From Nostoc sp. UHCC 0302 (GTDB lineage Bacteria > Cyanobacteriota > Cyanobacteriia > Cyanobacteriales > Nostocaceae), in assembly GCF_038096175.1 (NCBI RefSeq), contig NZ_CP151099.1:684501-748500 (forward strand): a DNA stretch of 64,000 nt. The letters are read 5' to 3'. The notes below the pieces were generated by a model. The model ran no database searches. It was not told where the DNA came from and saw only the letters and a list, made by a program, of their open reading frames with translations. The position numbers were made by a program, and so were the translations under genes. Positions 8,368-16,342 of this stretch are shown one piece after another. How positions within the stretch are numbered: position 1 is the stretch's first letter; every line of letters begins with the position of its first letter.

Positions 8368-8556
8368 TTAGAGTCTGTAATCAGAGTTAAAACGCAGCCT
8401 AATTTGATAATCTTTTAAAGCTCCTGGAGGAACGACAGTTCTTCTATCTCTTCTAAAAGTAGGGATTTGTCCTTTTTGCACAGCCACATACAAATCGCTC
8501 TGACTCATACCTAGACGCTTTGCTGCCTCTGCCAGTGAAATACCTTGCTTTTGCAT
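8368..8556 (-). CDS. Small helix-turn-helix (excisionase/MerR-like) protein
   Basis: A 62-residue protein with an N-terminal DNA-binding motif typical of excisionase-like or MerR-like folds: ISLAEAAKRLGMSQSDLYVA, then VQKGQIPTFRRDRRTVVPP. In such proteins the SLAEAA...S helix is the recognition pair and the IPTFRRDR wing contacts DNA. It lies alone between the high-light gene and the IF-3 paralogue, on the opposite strand to both. No integrase or phage gene is nearby, so it is more likely a small stand-alone regulator than an excisionase. Targets are unknown. Confidence 0.72.
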   Translation of the reverse strand: MQKQGISLAEAAKRLGMSQSDLYVAVQKGQIPTFRRDRRTVVPPGALKDYQIRLRFNSDYRL

Positions 8557-8878
8557 ATGGGAGTTACTTTCCTTGCAATCTTAATTTAGATTGCTATCTA
8601 AGTAAATCCTAACAGAGTATTAAAAAATATTAACAAATGTAATATTAGTAGTACTAATGCATATAATAAGTATTCTTTATTAGCTTTAGCTTTTGTCTAT
8701 TGCCTCCTTCAGTTAAAAGTAATTGTGGTCAAACACTGCTTCAGTACTGGTTGCTGGGTAGAGCGCATCATTTCAAAAAGCCAATATTTCGTCTCTTTTT
8801 GAGAAAAGAGAGATATATAGCATTGTGTTACCTTGGGAATGTCAGTGATACAAAGTTCTAAAAAATTGAGAGGAAATC

Positions 8879-9370
8879 ATTATCGCAATCCAAAAGCAAC
8901 TAATTAACTCGCAAATTAAGTCCCATCAAGTCTTCTTGATTGACCATGAAAATAATAATCGTGGTCTAATGGATACTGATGAAGCTCTACAGTTAGCCGA
9001 AAGTCTAGAACTTGATCTAGTTGTAGTCTCTGAAGGTAAAGACGCTCCAATAGCCAAGATTCTTAACTATGGCAAGCTTCAGTATCAAAAGAAAAAACGT
9101 CAGGGACAAAGTGCTAGACCGACTGTAAAAGAAGTTCGATTTCGTCCAAACGTGGGTGTGGCTGATTACAACTTACGGATTGAGCAAGCGATTCAGTGGT
9201 TGAGTCAAGGCGATTCAGTGAAGTTTGCTATTCGTTTGCGAGGTCGAGAAAATCAATATCGCGAGCAAGCTGGAGAAATGTTAGACCGCATTGTAGCTGC
9301 TCTTAGTCAAGCAGGGAAAGTCCAATCCTTGGATAAACGCTCACTGATTGTTCAAGTTGTTCCTGCCTAA
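8879..9370 (+). CDS. Translation initiation factor IF-3, divergent paralogue
   Basis: IF-3-type protein that would bind the 30S subunit and check start-codon pairing. No ATG opens the frame. A GAGAGG Shine-Dalgarno (8868-8873) lies 5 nt before an ATT at 8879, which would give a 163-residue product starting (M)IAIQKQLINSQIKSHQVFL. E. coli infC also uses ATT. The N-domain (DTDEALQLAESLELDLVVVS) and the linker KILNYGKLQYQKKK are family-like. The C-domain keeps VKEVRFRPNVGVADYNLRI and ends IVQVVPA. The sequence is clearly divergent from the housekeeping cyanobacterial IF-3, and the usual infC-rpmI-rplT neighbours are absent, so I call it a second, accessory IF-3. A TTG at 8936 is a poorer start because it would cut the N-domain. 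Confidence 0.82.
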   Translation: MIAIQKQLINSQIKSHQVFLIDHENNNRGLMDTDEALQLAESLELDLVVVSEGKDAPIAKILNYGKLQYQKKKRQGQSARPTVKEVRFRPNVGVADYNLRIEQAIQWLSQGDSVKFAIRLRGRENQYREQAGEMLDRIVAALSQAGKVQSLDKRSLIVQVVPA

Positions 9371-9712
9371 ATTAATATTGTTAGGGATATCGTTAGTAAC
9401 CTGAAGTAGCGAGAATAAGTGCGCGAAAATGCAGTCACTACTTCAGATATTGCTGAGTGCTGTAACAGGAAGCAGAAATCACCACTGCTGATTTCTCTTA
9501 GTGTCAGCGCTCAAGCACAAAATAAATTCCAGATTTCGGTGTTTTGGTAACCTATATTTTCGTGTTGCAGATTCGATGGAAGTAGCAACTCAATGCAGCT
9601 GCTACCAGCTAGATTAAGTATTTAAATTACATTTGATTTACGGTGCTTTGCCTACATTTAGCTCAACTCACTTCTAAGTGAACCGAGTATTGATTGAGAG
9701 CCGATGTGATAC

Positions 9713-9741
9713 TAAAAATCGCGCTTAGACAAGCGCGATTT
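9713..9741 (-). terminator. Rho-independent terminator of the orange carotenoid protein gene
   Basis: On the minus strand AAATCGCGCTT-GTCT-AAGCGCGATTT forms an 11-bp stem ending in a T-rich stretch. It lies 46 bp past the stop codon of the gene ending at 9787. Confidence 0.8.
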
Positions 9742-9786
9742 CCTTTGTATTAAGAGGAAGTACTCCAAATCCAAAGCAAACAAGTT

Positions 9787-10746
9787 TTACCTGCGAGTTA
9801 GGTTAAGCAGTTCTTTGGGGGAGGCTAGTAAGTCAATAGCCACGAAGTAAATTTGACCTTGAGGATCAAGTAAAAATCGCCAAGCAATGTTCATCCCAAC
9901 ATTACCTCCAAACCAAGGAGTTTCGACCGTACCAGTAATTTTATGCTGTGTATAACCGTCTTCTATACTTTCTGAGACGCCTTTGGTTGGCTTCATCACT
10001 AATCCCTGCCCTTCATCCCGTAGATATGCAGCGATCGCTTCTCGTCCGACAATCGGTTTCTGGAAGGGCGGTTGCAGCGCACCGTTGTTAGCAAATAAAG
10101 CAACAGCAGCTTCAACATTATCTGCATTCATCGCTTCAATGTATTTCAACACTGTCGGTTCTGTGACTCCCTCAATGGTGAATTGGGGGCTTAAAGATGT
10201 ACGTGGAAACTTAAAGTTTATGACTTGTGCCTGTTTGTTGTCAGCCAGAGCCGGATCAAAACCCATATTTACTACAGTATTCCGTAGTACAGTAATTTGC
10301 TGACTCTGATCGATTTTTTGAACTGCTTCTAGCACTGCTTTAACTTGAGTTGACATTTGATAGCCAACTGGCATAGGAGCGACGATACCCTGTTTCATCC
10401 ACTCTCCTAACTGCCACCAGAATCCTAGCTTCGCGTTGACACCAAAATATGCATAGGAACGGCTGATGGGAGTGTCAGCATTACTCGCTAGATCCCTCAT
10501 TAATTGCGTTTGCTCTTCATGAGACATCTGCTTAATTTCGTTGAATATTCCTTCCATCAATTGGAGGTTTGCTTTGCCAGGAGCAGCTGGAGTAATTGTA
10601 CGACCTAGTTCAGTATAGGCATACCAGAGAAATGCTAGTTGATCGTCAATGTTGAGTTCAGCAAACATTGCTGTGGTGGCTGGAACAGCATCTGCCACTT
10701 GAGTGTTAGAGAAAATATTGCGTGCGGACTCAATAGTATAATTCAT
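9787..10746 (-). CDS. Orange carotenoid protein
   Basis: Blue-green-light photoreceptor that binds a ketocarotenoid and quenches phycobilisome excitation under strong light. The 319 residues match the family length. The N-terminal carotenoid-binding domain (1-165) keeps Tyr44, Trp110 and Arg155, counted directly. The C-terminal NTF2-like domain (about 190-319) keeps the tyrosine of TVLKYIEAMNA (Tyr201 in Synechocystis) and the tryptophan of MNIAWRFLL (Trp288), the pair that hydrogen-bonds the carotenoid carbonyl. Function should therefore be intact. The linker (about 165-190) differs from Synechocystis OCP1, and no fluorescence recovery protein gene lies beside it, so it could belong to OCP2 or OCPX rather than OCP1 (uncertain). 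It is monocistronic. Confidence 0.94.
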   Translation of the reverse strand: MNYTIESARNIFSNTQVADAVPATTAMFAELNIDDQLAFLWYAYTELGRTITPAAPGKANLQLMEGIFNEIKQMSHEEQTQLMRDLASNADTPISRSYAYFGVNAKLGFWWQLGEWMKQGIVAPMPVGYQMSTQVKAVLEAVQKIDQSQQITVLRNTVVNMGFDPALADNKQAQVINFKFPRTSLSPQFTIEGVTEPTVLKYIEAMNADNVEAAVALFANNGALQPPFQKPIVGREAIAAYLRDEGQGLVMKPTKGVSESIEDGYTQHKITGTVETPWFGGNVGMNIAWRFLLDPQGQIYFVAIDLLASPKELLNLTRR

Positions 10747-11523
10747 GTTTCTTACCTTAAGTATTTACCTACTAAGCCGTCGTTTTTAGCTACATTTTGT
10801 AGCTTGAGGAATAAATCTAGAGAATTTTTCCGGGATGACACAACCATCCCTAGATATTCAAGCTCGAATCATTGCTATTCACTACTCTCGTATCATAGTT
10901 GGTAAACATTAATAAAAGACTAAGATTTATAATATTTATCTGATGGATATCATTGAATAAAATGTATATTAACTATTTAGTTTTAAATTTCATATTCTAA
11001 CAAAAGTAATTTTTAATAATTTACCTTCCTCTAGGAGATAAATAGCTCTATGGCATCTATCTGCGTATATAGATATATCTAAGTCTGGGGCTTTATTAAG
11101 CAATAAAAAAGAAATTTAGCAATTGCTAAATTTCTTTTTTCCAACTGCCATATTTGTTGCACCCGTTTTCTCTCCAGTTGTTTAACCTAGTTGAAATCAT
11201 TGGTTAATCTTCTGGTAAAGGAGAATTTCATACTCTTAATAGAGAAAATAACCTTTAGTTTTAAAAGTCTATTAAAATAGAAAATTTCAATTTAAAGCAG
11301 AAGTTTCTCCATCAGATTTATTAATAAACCAGCGCTGTGAGCAGATTTACCAACAGCCAAGCGACTGGTTTTCGTTGTGTGTTTAGCGTAACGCACGCCT
11401 AACAGATAATAGGTGCGTTTATTTAGCAGTGCTGTTTTCTATAGATTGTATTAGGAAAATATAGATATGGAATTGTATTAATCTATATATTGCTCTAAAT
11501 TGCCAAATAATCATCACATTATT
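10747..11523. other. Gene-free region of about 780 bp
   Basis: It holds the orange carotenoid protein promoter on its left side and a perfect 36-bp palindrome (listed next). Near 11375-11420 there is a fragment of a Nostoc-type repeat (GCGTAACGCACGCC ... GGTGCGTTT). No protein-coding frame is supported. Confidence 0.5.
11105..11140. terminator. Perfect 36-bp palindrome, bidirectional terminator-like
   Basis: AAAAAAGAAATTTAGCAA is followed by its exact reverse complement, giving an 18-bp perfect inverted repeat that ends in six T on both strands. This is the shape of a bidirectional intrinsic terminator, yet no annotated gene ends nearby on either strand. It may end a small RNA. Confidence 0.6.
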
Positions 11524-12720
11524 ATGTCACGCCAAAATAAAAAGCCAAATGGATGTGGATGCTCTAATATTCCGTTTTCTCTAATCATACTGATATTAGG
11601 AGGTGGTTATTGGTGGTTTAGTCATAAAGGAAATCTAGATATCAGCAAGCTTTTACCGAAGAATCAACAAATAAGCATTCCGATTTTAAATCCAACTCCA
11701 ACTACTTCTTCAACCCCAACTCAGACTACTTCTTTAACTCCTACTCCCTCTTTATCAAGTACTCCAAATTCTGCTCCCTATAATAAGCAAGCTTTAATTA
11801 AAACAATAACACCTCAAAAAGCACCATTAGCTCAAACTCCTTGGGAGAAGAAAGTAATTAGAGGAATTTATTTAAGCCGCTACCAAGTAACCAATAATGC
11901 TGATGAAAAAACGATTCGTGAAAGAGTTCGTTATTATCACTCTCAAGGAATTAATACAATTATTCATGGAGTTTGGGGGAACGGATGTACGATGTACAAT
12001 AGCGATGTTATGCAGCAAACGCTAGGGTATAAAAGTTGCCCAAACCAGTTTCAAGAGCGATGGTTAGATTGGTTGATTGATGAAGCGCATAAACAAGGGA
12101 TGCAAGTTCACGCTTATTTTGAGAAGGGTATTAAAATAGATAAAAATAGTCCGATTTTTGATTTGGCGATCGCCCGAAAATGGATTGTCCCAGGAGTGGA
12201 TAAAACCTACGCTGGAATCGATCATTATGTACTTGATGTAGAGATACCTGAAGTTGCTAATTTTTTTAAAAATGTCTTAGTAGAGTTTGTCAAAAAATAT
12301 CCTAATATTGACGCAGTTCAATGGGATGATTATCTAGGTTATTATGCTGAATTACCTGGGAAAGTTGACCGCACCGCAAATTTAACTAATTTTGTGCGAC
12401 AAATGTCAACCTCTATGAAAAAAGCTAATTCTTCGGTAAGTTTTGATATTTGTCATCATAACCCCTATTGGGCTAAAAAATATTTTGCGGCTGACTGGGA
12501 GAGATGGGGTGTGGATCGCGTATTTATTCAAGCTTATAATGATGGTAATTTTGTTGAGGAATTAAATTACGCTCAACAATATGCTGGAGTTGCAATTACA
12601 GATCGGCAATTGGGTCGTTTAAAAGAATTAGTTGAGAACCCAAAAATCAAAAGTATCTTAGTTTTTCCGTTTTCAGGAAACCCAGAAAAAACAGTTTCTA
12701 ACTTAAAAAACTCGATGTGA
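11524..12720 (+). CDS. Membrane-anchored family-10-like glycoside hydrolase domain protein
   Basis: A protein of about 398 residues. After a short basic Cys-containing start comes one membrane helix (FSLIILILGGGYWWF), then a Thr/Pro/Ser-rich linker of about 60 residues, then a catalytic-type domain. The domain starts RGIYLSRYQVTNNADEK and runs as a TIM-barrel-like series (INTIIHGVWGNG, MQVHAYFEKGI, DAVQWDDYLGYY, VDRVFIQAYNDG). This is close to putative glycosyl hydrolases of the YngK/DUF4015 group. The acidic residues of VQWDDY are candidates for catalysis. It would face the periplasm and act on wall or sheath polysaccharide (inference). The ATG at 11524 is preferred over an in-frame TTG 24 bp upstream; neither has a good Shine-Dalgarno. 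Confidence 0.75.
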   Translation: MSRQNKKPNGCGCSNIPFSLIILILGGGYWWFSHKGNLDISKLLPKNQQISIPILNPTPTTSSTPTQTTSLTPTPSLSSTPNSAPYNKQALIKTITPQKAPLAQTPWEKKVIRGIYLSRYQVTNNADEKTIRERVRYYHSQGINTIIHGVWGNGCTMYNSDVMQQTLGYKSCPNQFQERWLDWLIDEAHKQGMQVHAYFEKGIKIDKNSPIFDLAIARKWIVPGVDKTYAGIDHYVLDVEIPEVANFFKNVLVEFVKKYPNIDAVQWDDYLGYYAELPGKVDRTANLTNFVRQMSTSMKKANSSVSFDICHHNPYWAKKYFAADWERWGVDRVFIQAYNDGNFVEELNYAQQYAGVAITDRQLGRLKELVENPKIKSILVFPFSGNPEKTVSNLKNSM

Positions 12721-13174
12721 TGCTCTGCAAATAATTTGGTTGGGAGACAAAGAATAATCAAGAAAGCATAATAAAAACACGTATAATTTATGCGATCGCT
12801 TTTAGCACTGACCCCTGAGCGATCGCACTCCAAACTTCATCACTAGCAACTACATTTTTTATTTTTGCGAGTTACCGCATATCTGCGGCTTTGAGCAGAT
12901 ATGTGGTAATATATCAGATTCTTCGCAATGCTCATGCAAAATTGCACGATATTTACCAGGTAAGGCACAGGTCGATGACTGAAGCAAGATAACTGCTAAC
13001 GCAACAAATAACAGGGAAAAAGCCAATGTGTTGATGCTTTTGAGCGCTTGGTTTGACTGCGTTAGTGAGCAGATAATTGTGATTGCGATGTAGAAGGATG
13101 TCGTATATGCGCTGGAAAAGTCAGGTCGGGATATATGAGAAGATACAGCAGTATCTGTTCAAAAAATGATAAAC
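12721..13174. other. Gene-free region with one hairpin
   Basis: There are two HIP1-like octamers near 12790-12825 and an imperfect 15-bp inverted repeat, TTACCGCATATCTGC (12872-12886) with GCAGATATGTGGTAA (12894-12908), with a 7-nt loop. No T run follows. No gene is supported. Confidence 0.5.
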
Positions 13175-13444
13175 TTAAACACCAGCAGGTTGTTCATTAA
13201 GCAATTCTTCTGCCACCTCGTCCACCGTTTTTGTGAGGTAAACGGCTCGTTCATCTACTGCCCTTACCCAGTCAACAGGAAACCAGTGGTGTTGACCATC
13301 AGGAGCATTATTCTTCGTCAACTTGACGTACTTGCCTCCCTCCACGGAGTCAATATTCCCAATATGTGTGTCAGATGCCCCTTCTAAACCACCTGGGCCT
13401 TCTGCATAGACTGGCAAATGTTCTTTAATCTGTGATACGTCCAT
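13175..13444 (-). CDS. DUF2171 domain protein
   Basis: An 89-residue soluble protein. The sequence MDVSQIKEHLPVYAEGPGGL, then HIGNIDSVEGGKYVKLTKN and HHWFPVDWVRAVDERAVYL, follows the DUF2171 pattern: a PRC-barrel-like small beta domain with an H-x-G-x-(I/V)-D turn. Members are common in cyanobacteria and in stress-exposed bacteria, and their function is not known. It is a single gene, 285 bp from the next minus-strand gene, with no clear partners. Confidence 0.82.
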   Translation of the reverse strand: MDVSQIKEHLPVYAEGPGGLEGASDTHIGNIDSVEGGKYVKLTKNNAPDGQHHWFPVDWVRAVDERAVYLTKTVDEVAEELLNEQPAGV

Positions 13445-13729
13445 TTTGTACCTCTTGATTGAATTGGTAAAAAGTCTGACCTAAGTCCTACAAAGTCGTT
13501 TTGTTTGTAAGCAGGTAGATTTTATTCAATTACACTAGAGAATACGCTGCATTCTTGATCATGTGCTTCATTCTACAGACAGATGGTATTGTACCGAAAT
13601 CAGTACTTTATAAAAACCTCTTAGGGATTAATGCTTAAGGGAATGTTGAATGGTTGAACTTGATCTGAGATGATACCAACCCCGAAAACTAGAGTGGTTT
13701 ATCAGCTATAAGCAAAGGAAAGGATGGAA

Positions 13730-15256
13730 TTAATACCTGAAATTTTCCAACAATTTTGCTGTCTGCTGTGGATGTACTAAAGTATTAGCACACAAAATGC
13801 CAGATGCCGCTACGGCAGGCACACCAATTCCTGGCATGGTGCTGTCACCGACGCGATACAAACCCTTAATTGGTGTGTGTGTGCTAGGAAACATACCCTT
13901 TCCCGCTGCGATTGCAGGGCCATAAGTTCCTTGATAACGCCGCAGATAATGGGCATGAGTTAGCGGTGTACCGATAAGTTCTAAAACGACGCGATCGCGA
14001 ATATTAGGGATAATCTTTTCTAAAGCCCGATATAAAGATTTTGCCTTTTGCTGTTTCTTCTCTTCATATCGATCATTCCGTCCCCAGCCAGTATAAGGTT
14101 CGAGTGTGTAAGCATGAACTACATGATTACCCTCTGGCGCTAAAGTCGCATCCCACACACTGGGAATCGATATCATGCAAGTATTACCTGGTGCAGTGAT
14201 ATCTTGACTAGAATCATGAATTACCACATGATGTCCCGTCAAATTTTCCAAATCATCTGCCCGAATACCTAAGTGTAAATGCATAAAGCTTTCAACTGCT
14301 GGTGTCTCTAAGGCAACTTGACGGTCAAATGCAGGTAAATCTTCTGCACGTAATAAGTGATTGTAAGTGTCCCAAATTGTCGCATTAGAAATCACTACAG
14401 GCGCTTGGACAACTTCACCCTTTTGCAATTTCACACCAACAGCTTTACCCGATTCCACCAGAATTTGCTCGACATGACATCCTAATCGTAACTGACCACC
14501 CCAGCGTTCTAATCCTCGTACTAAAGCCTTAACTATTGCCGCACTGCCTCCTAAAGGATATTCGACTCCAGCGCGAGAGCGTTCGCCTAACATAAAAGCA
14601 ACCTCTGGAGCGATCGTGCCATGTGCCTTTAAACCAGAAAGTAGAAAGCATTCCAAATCGATGAGCCTTCGTACCCAAGGGTCTTGCACTGTTGCATCCA
14701 TTACATTACCAACAGAAGCCTGGACAAGCGGCAAGTAAGGTAGTATTTTTGCTAAAGTGGGTAGATAACGTCTTAACAAAATCAAAATCACTTGCCAATC
14801 TGCCCTCAGTGCTAGGGTAGGAATGTCTCTCATTACCTCGTATAACCCTAACAAGCGTTCTTCAAACTGCTGGAGTTCTCTAGCACCTTTGGGCGTAATT
14901 TTATGCACCTCATGATGATAACGCTCAGCATTGCTATAAACTGCAAAAGTACCTTCAGGAAAGTGGTAGTGTCCTAACGGATCATAAGGTATAACTTGAA
15001 TGGATTCGCCCAAAATATCCAGAATTTGTTTTAGAGGATTCAAACTCTGGGGATCACTCAGTCCACAATAAAAGGAGGGGCCAGAATCAAATTCAAATCC
15101 TCGCCGTCTAAAACTATGGGCAGCACCTCCAGGAATTGTGTGACTTTCATACACAATAACTCGCTTTCCATAACGAGCAAGTAACCCAGCTGTACATAGT
15201 CCGCCGATACCACTCCCAATAACTATGACATCAATATCTTTTTTGTCATTTGTCAT
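13730..15256 (-). CDS. CrtISO/phytoene-desaturase-like FAD-dependent oxidoreductase
   Basis: A 508-residue flavoprotein of the carotenoid isomerase/retinol saturase-like branch of the phytoene desaturase superfamily. The dinucleotide-binding motif is VIVIGSGIGGLCTAGLLARY at residues about 10-29, followed by the YESHTIPGGAAHSF second segment and EFDSGPSFYCGL. The C-terminal FAD motif is GLYRVGDSTMPGIGVPAVAA near 470. The substrate could be a carotenoid or another isoprenoid, and the true CrtISO is expected elsewhere, so this is a paralogue of uncertain substrate. The ATG at 15256 lies inside a heptamer-repeat run, so the repeat supplies the start codon. It is divergent from the Mla-type ATPase gene. 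Confidence 0.85.
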   Translation of the reverse strand: MTNDKKDIDVIVIGSGIGGLCTAGLLARYGKRVIVYESHTIPGGAAHSFRRRGFEFDSGPSFYCGLSDPQSLNPLKQILDILGESIQVIPYDPLGHYHFPEGTFAVYSNAERYHHEVHKITPKGARELQQFEERLLGLYEVMRDIPTLALRADWQVILILLRRYLPTLAKILPYLPLVQASVGNVMDATVQDPWVRRLIDLECFLLSGLKAHGTIAPEVAFMLGERSRAGVEYPLGGSAAIVKALVRGLERWGGQLRLGCHVEQILVESGKAVGVKLQKGEVVQAPVVISNATIWDTYNHLLRAEDLPAFDRQVALETPAVESFMHLHLGIRADDLENLTGHHVVIHDSSQDITAPGNTCMISIPSVWDATLAPEGNHVVHAYTLEPYTGWGRNDRYEEKKQQKAKSLYRALEKIIPNIRDRVVLELIGTPLTHAHYLRRYQGTYGPAIAAGKGMFPSTHTPIKGLYRVGDSTMPGIGVPAVAASGILCANTLVHPQQTAKLLENFRY

Positions 15257-15468
15257 TTGTCCTTTGTCCTTTGTATAGCTTCAACTAATATTTATTCTTG
15301 ATTGTCTACTAATAACCAATGACCAATGACTAATACTTCGACTTCTCTACGAGACGCTACGCGAACGCTCAGTACAAGTGACCAATGACCAATGACCAAT
15401 AACCAATAACCAATAACCAATGACCAATGACCACTGACCACCGACTAATGACTAATGACTTACGATCA
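15244..15468. repeat. Heptamer repeat tract with nested dispersed repeat
   Basis: Almost the whole divergent intergenic region is made of 7-bp units: TTTGTCA/TTTGTCC near 15244-15273 and CCAATGA/CCAATAA near 15315-15460. At 15335-15380 a dispersed repeat (ACTTCGACT ... GCTCAGTACAAG) interrupts the tract. The same dispersed repeat family occurs at 53433-53480 and, in coding sequence, at 54294-54317. The tract reaches the start codons of both flanking genes. Confidence 0.85.
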
Positions 15469-16251
15469 ATGACTGAACCATTAATTGAACTGAAAGGTGT
15501 TTCTAAGTCCTTTGGTAGCCATAAAGTTTTAGATAATGTTGATTTGACAATTTACCGAGGAGAAGCGCTAGGGATTATTGGGCCTTCAGGGACTGGGAAA
15601 TCGACTATTTTACGGTTAATCGCGGGGTTAATGGCTCCCGATGAAGGAGAAATTTATGTGCAAGGAGTACGGCGCAACGGTTTGATTGAGGATGGTAGCG
15701 ACCCGATTGGCATTGGTATGGTATTTCAACAAGCGGCATTATTTGATTCGTTAACAGTGGAGGAGAATGTAGGGTTTTTACTTTATCAAAACTCTAAACT
15801 AATGCGATCGCGCATTCGAGATTTGGTAAAAGAAAAACTGGATATGGTAGGTTTGCCAGGAACAGACAATCTCTACCCAGCGGAACTTTCTGGAGGAATG
15901 CGAAAACGGGTAAGTTTTGCTCGTGCGATTATGTCTAATCCTGATAATCCCAAAGACACCCCGGAAATTTTACTATACGATGAACCAACAGCTGGACTTG
16001 ATCCAATTGCCTCAACTGTGATAGAAGATTTAATCCGCTATTTGCAATGCACACAAGGAGTTTGTGGTACTTATGTGATCGTTACCCACCAAGAAAGTAC
16101 GATACGGCGTACATCAGACAGGCTTATCTTTCTCTATGAAGGTAAAGTGCAGTGGCAGGGTACAGTTAGTGAGATGGATAGCACAGAGCATCCGTTGATC
16201 AGACAATTTGTTAGTGGGAGTGTACACGGCCCAATTCAGGTAGTTGGCTAA
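15469..16251 (+). CDS. ABC transporter ATPase, MlaF-like
   Basis: ATP-binding subunit of an MCE/Mla-type lipid transporter, of about 260 residues. Walker A is GPSGTGKST (near residue 40), the signature is LSGGMRKRVSFARAI, and Walker B is ILLYDEPTAGLDP. The LSGGM-K-R variant is typical of MlaF and the chloroplast TGD3 relatives. The MCE gene follows after 91 bp and supplies the periplasmic lipid-binding ring. The MlaE-type permease is not in this window. The ATG at 15469 is chosen because the 14 codons upstream of it, in frame, are encoded by heptamer repeat and are not family-like. In cyanobacteria this system moves lipids between outer and inner membranes (family knowledge). Confidence 0.9.
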   Translation: MTEPLIELKGVSKSFGSHKVLDNVDLTIYRGEALGIIGPSGTGKSTILRLIAGLMAPDEGEIYVQGVRRNGLIEDGSDPIGIGMVFQQAALFDSLTVEENVGFLLYQNSKLMRSRIRDLVKEKLDMVGLPGTDNLYPAELSGGMRKRVSFARAIMSNPDNPKDTPEILLYDEPTAGLDPIASTVIEDLIRYLQCTQGVCGTYVIVTHQESTIRRTSDRLIFLYEGKVQWQGTVSEMDSTEHPLIRQFVSGSVHGPIQVVG

Positions 16252-16254
16252 TCA

Positions 16255-16325
16255 GTTTTGAGTGTCGAGTGCTGAGTAAAAAGATTTATACTCAGGAATC
16301 AAGACTCAGGACTCAGGACTAATTG
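16255..16325. repeat. Heptamer repeat between mlaF-like and mlaD-like genes
   Basis: Degenerate 7-bp units (GACTCAG and GAGTGCT/GAGTGTC types) fill most of the 91-bp gap, ending just before the mlaD-like start region. Confidence 0.6.
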
Positions 16326-16342
16326 TTGGTGAAGGAACAAAA

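Noticed and set aside
15427-15468. Longer MlaF-like N-terminus
   Set aside because: The 14 codons are repeat-derived and absent from the family; the ATG at 15469 is used.
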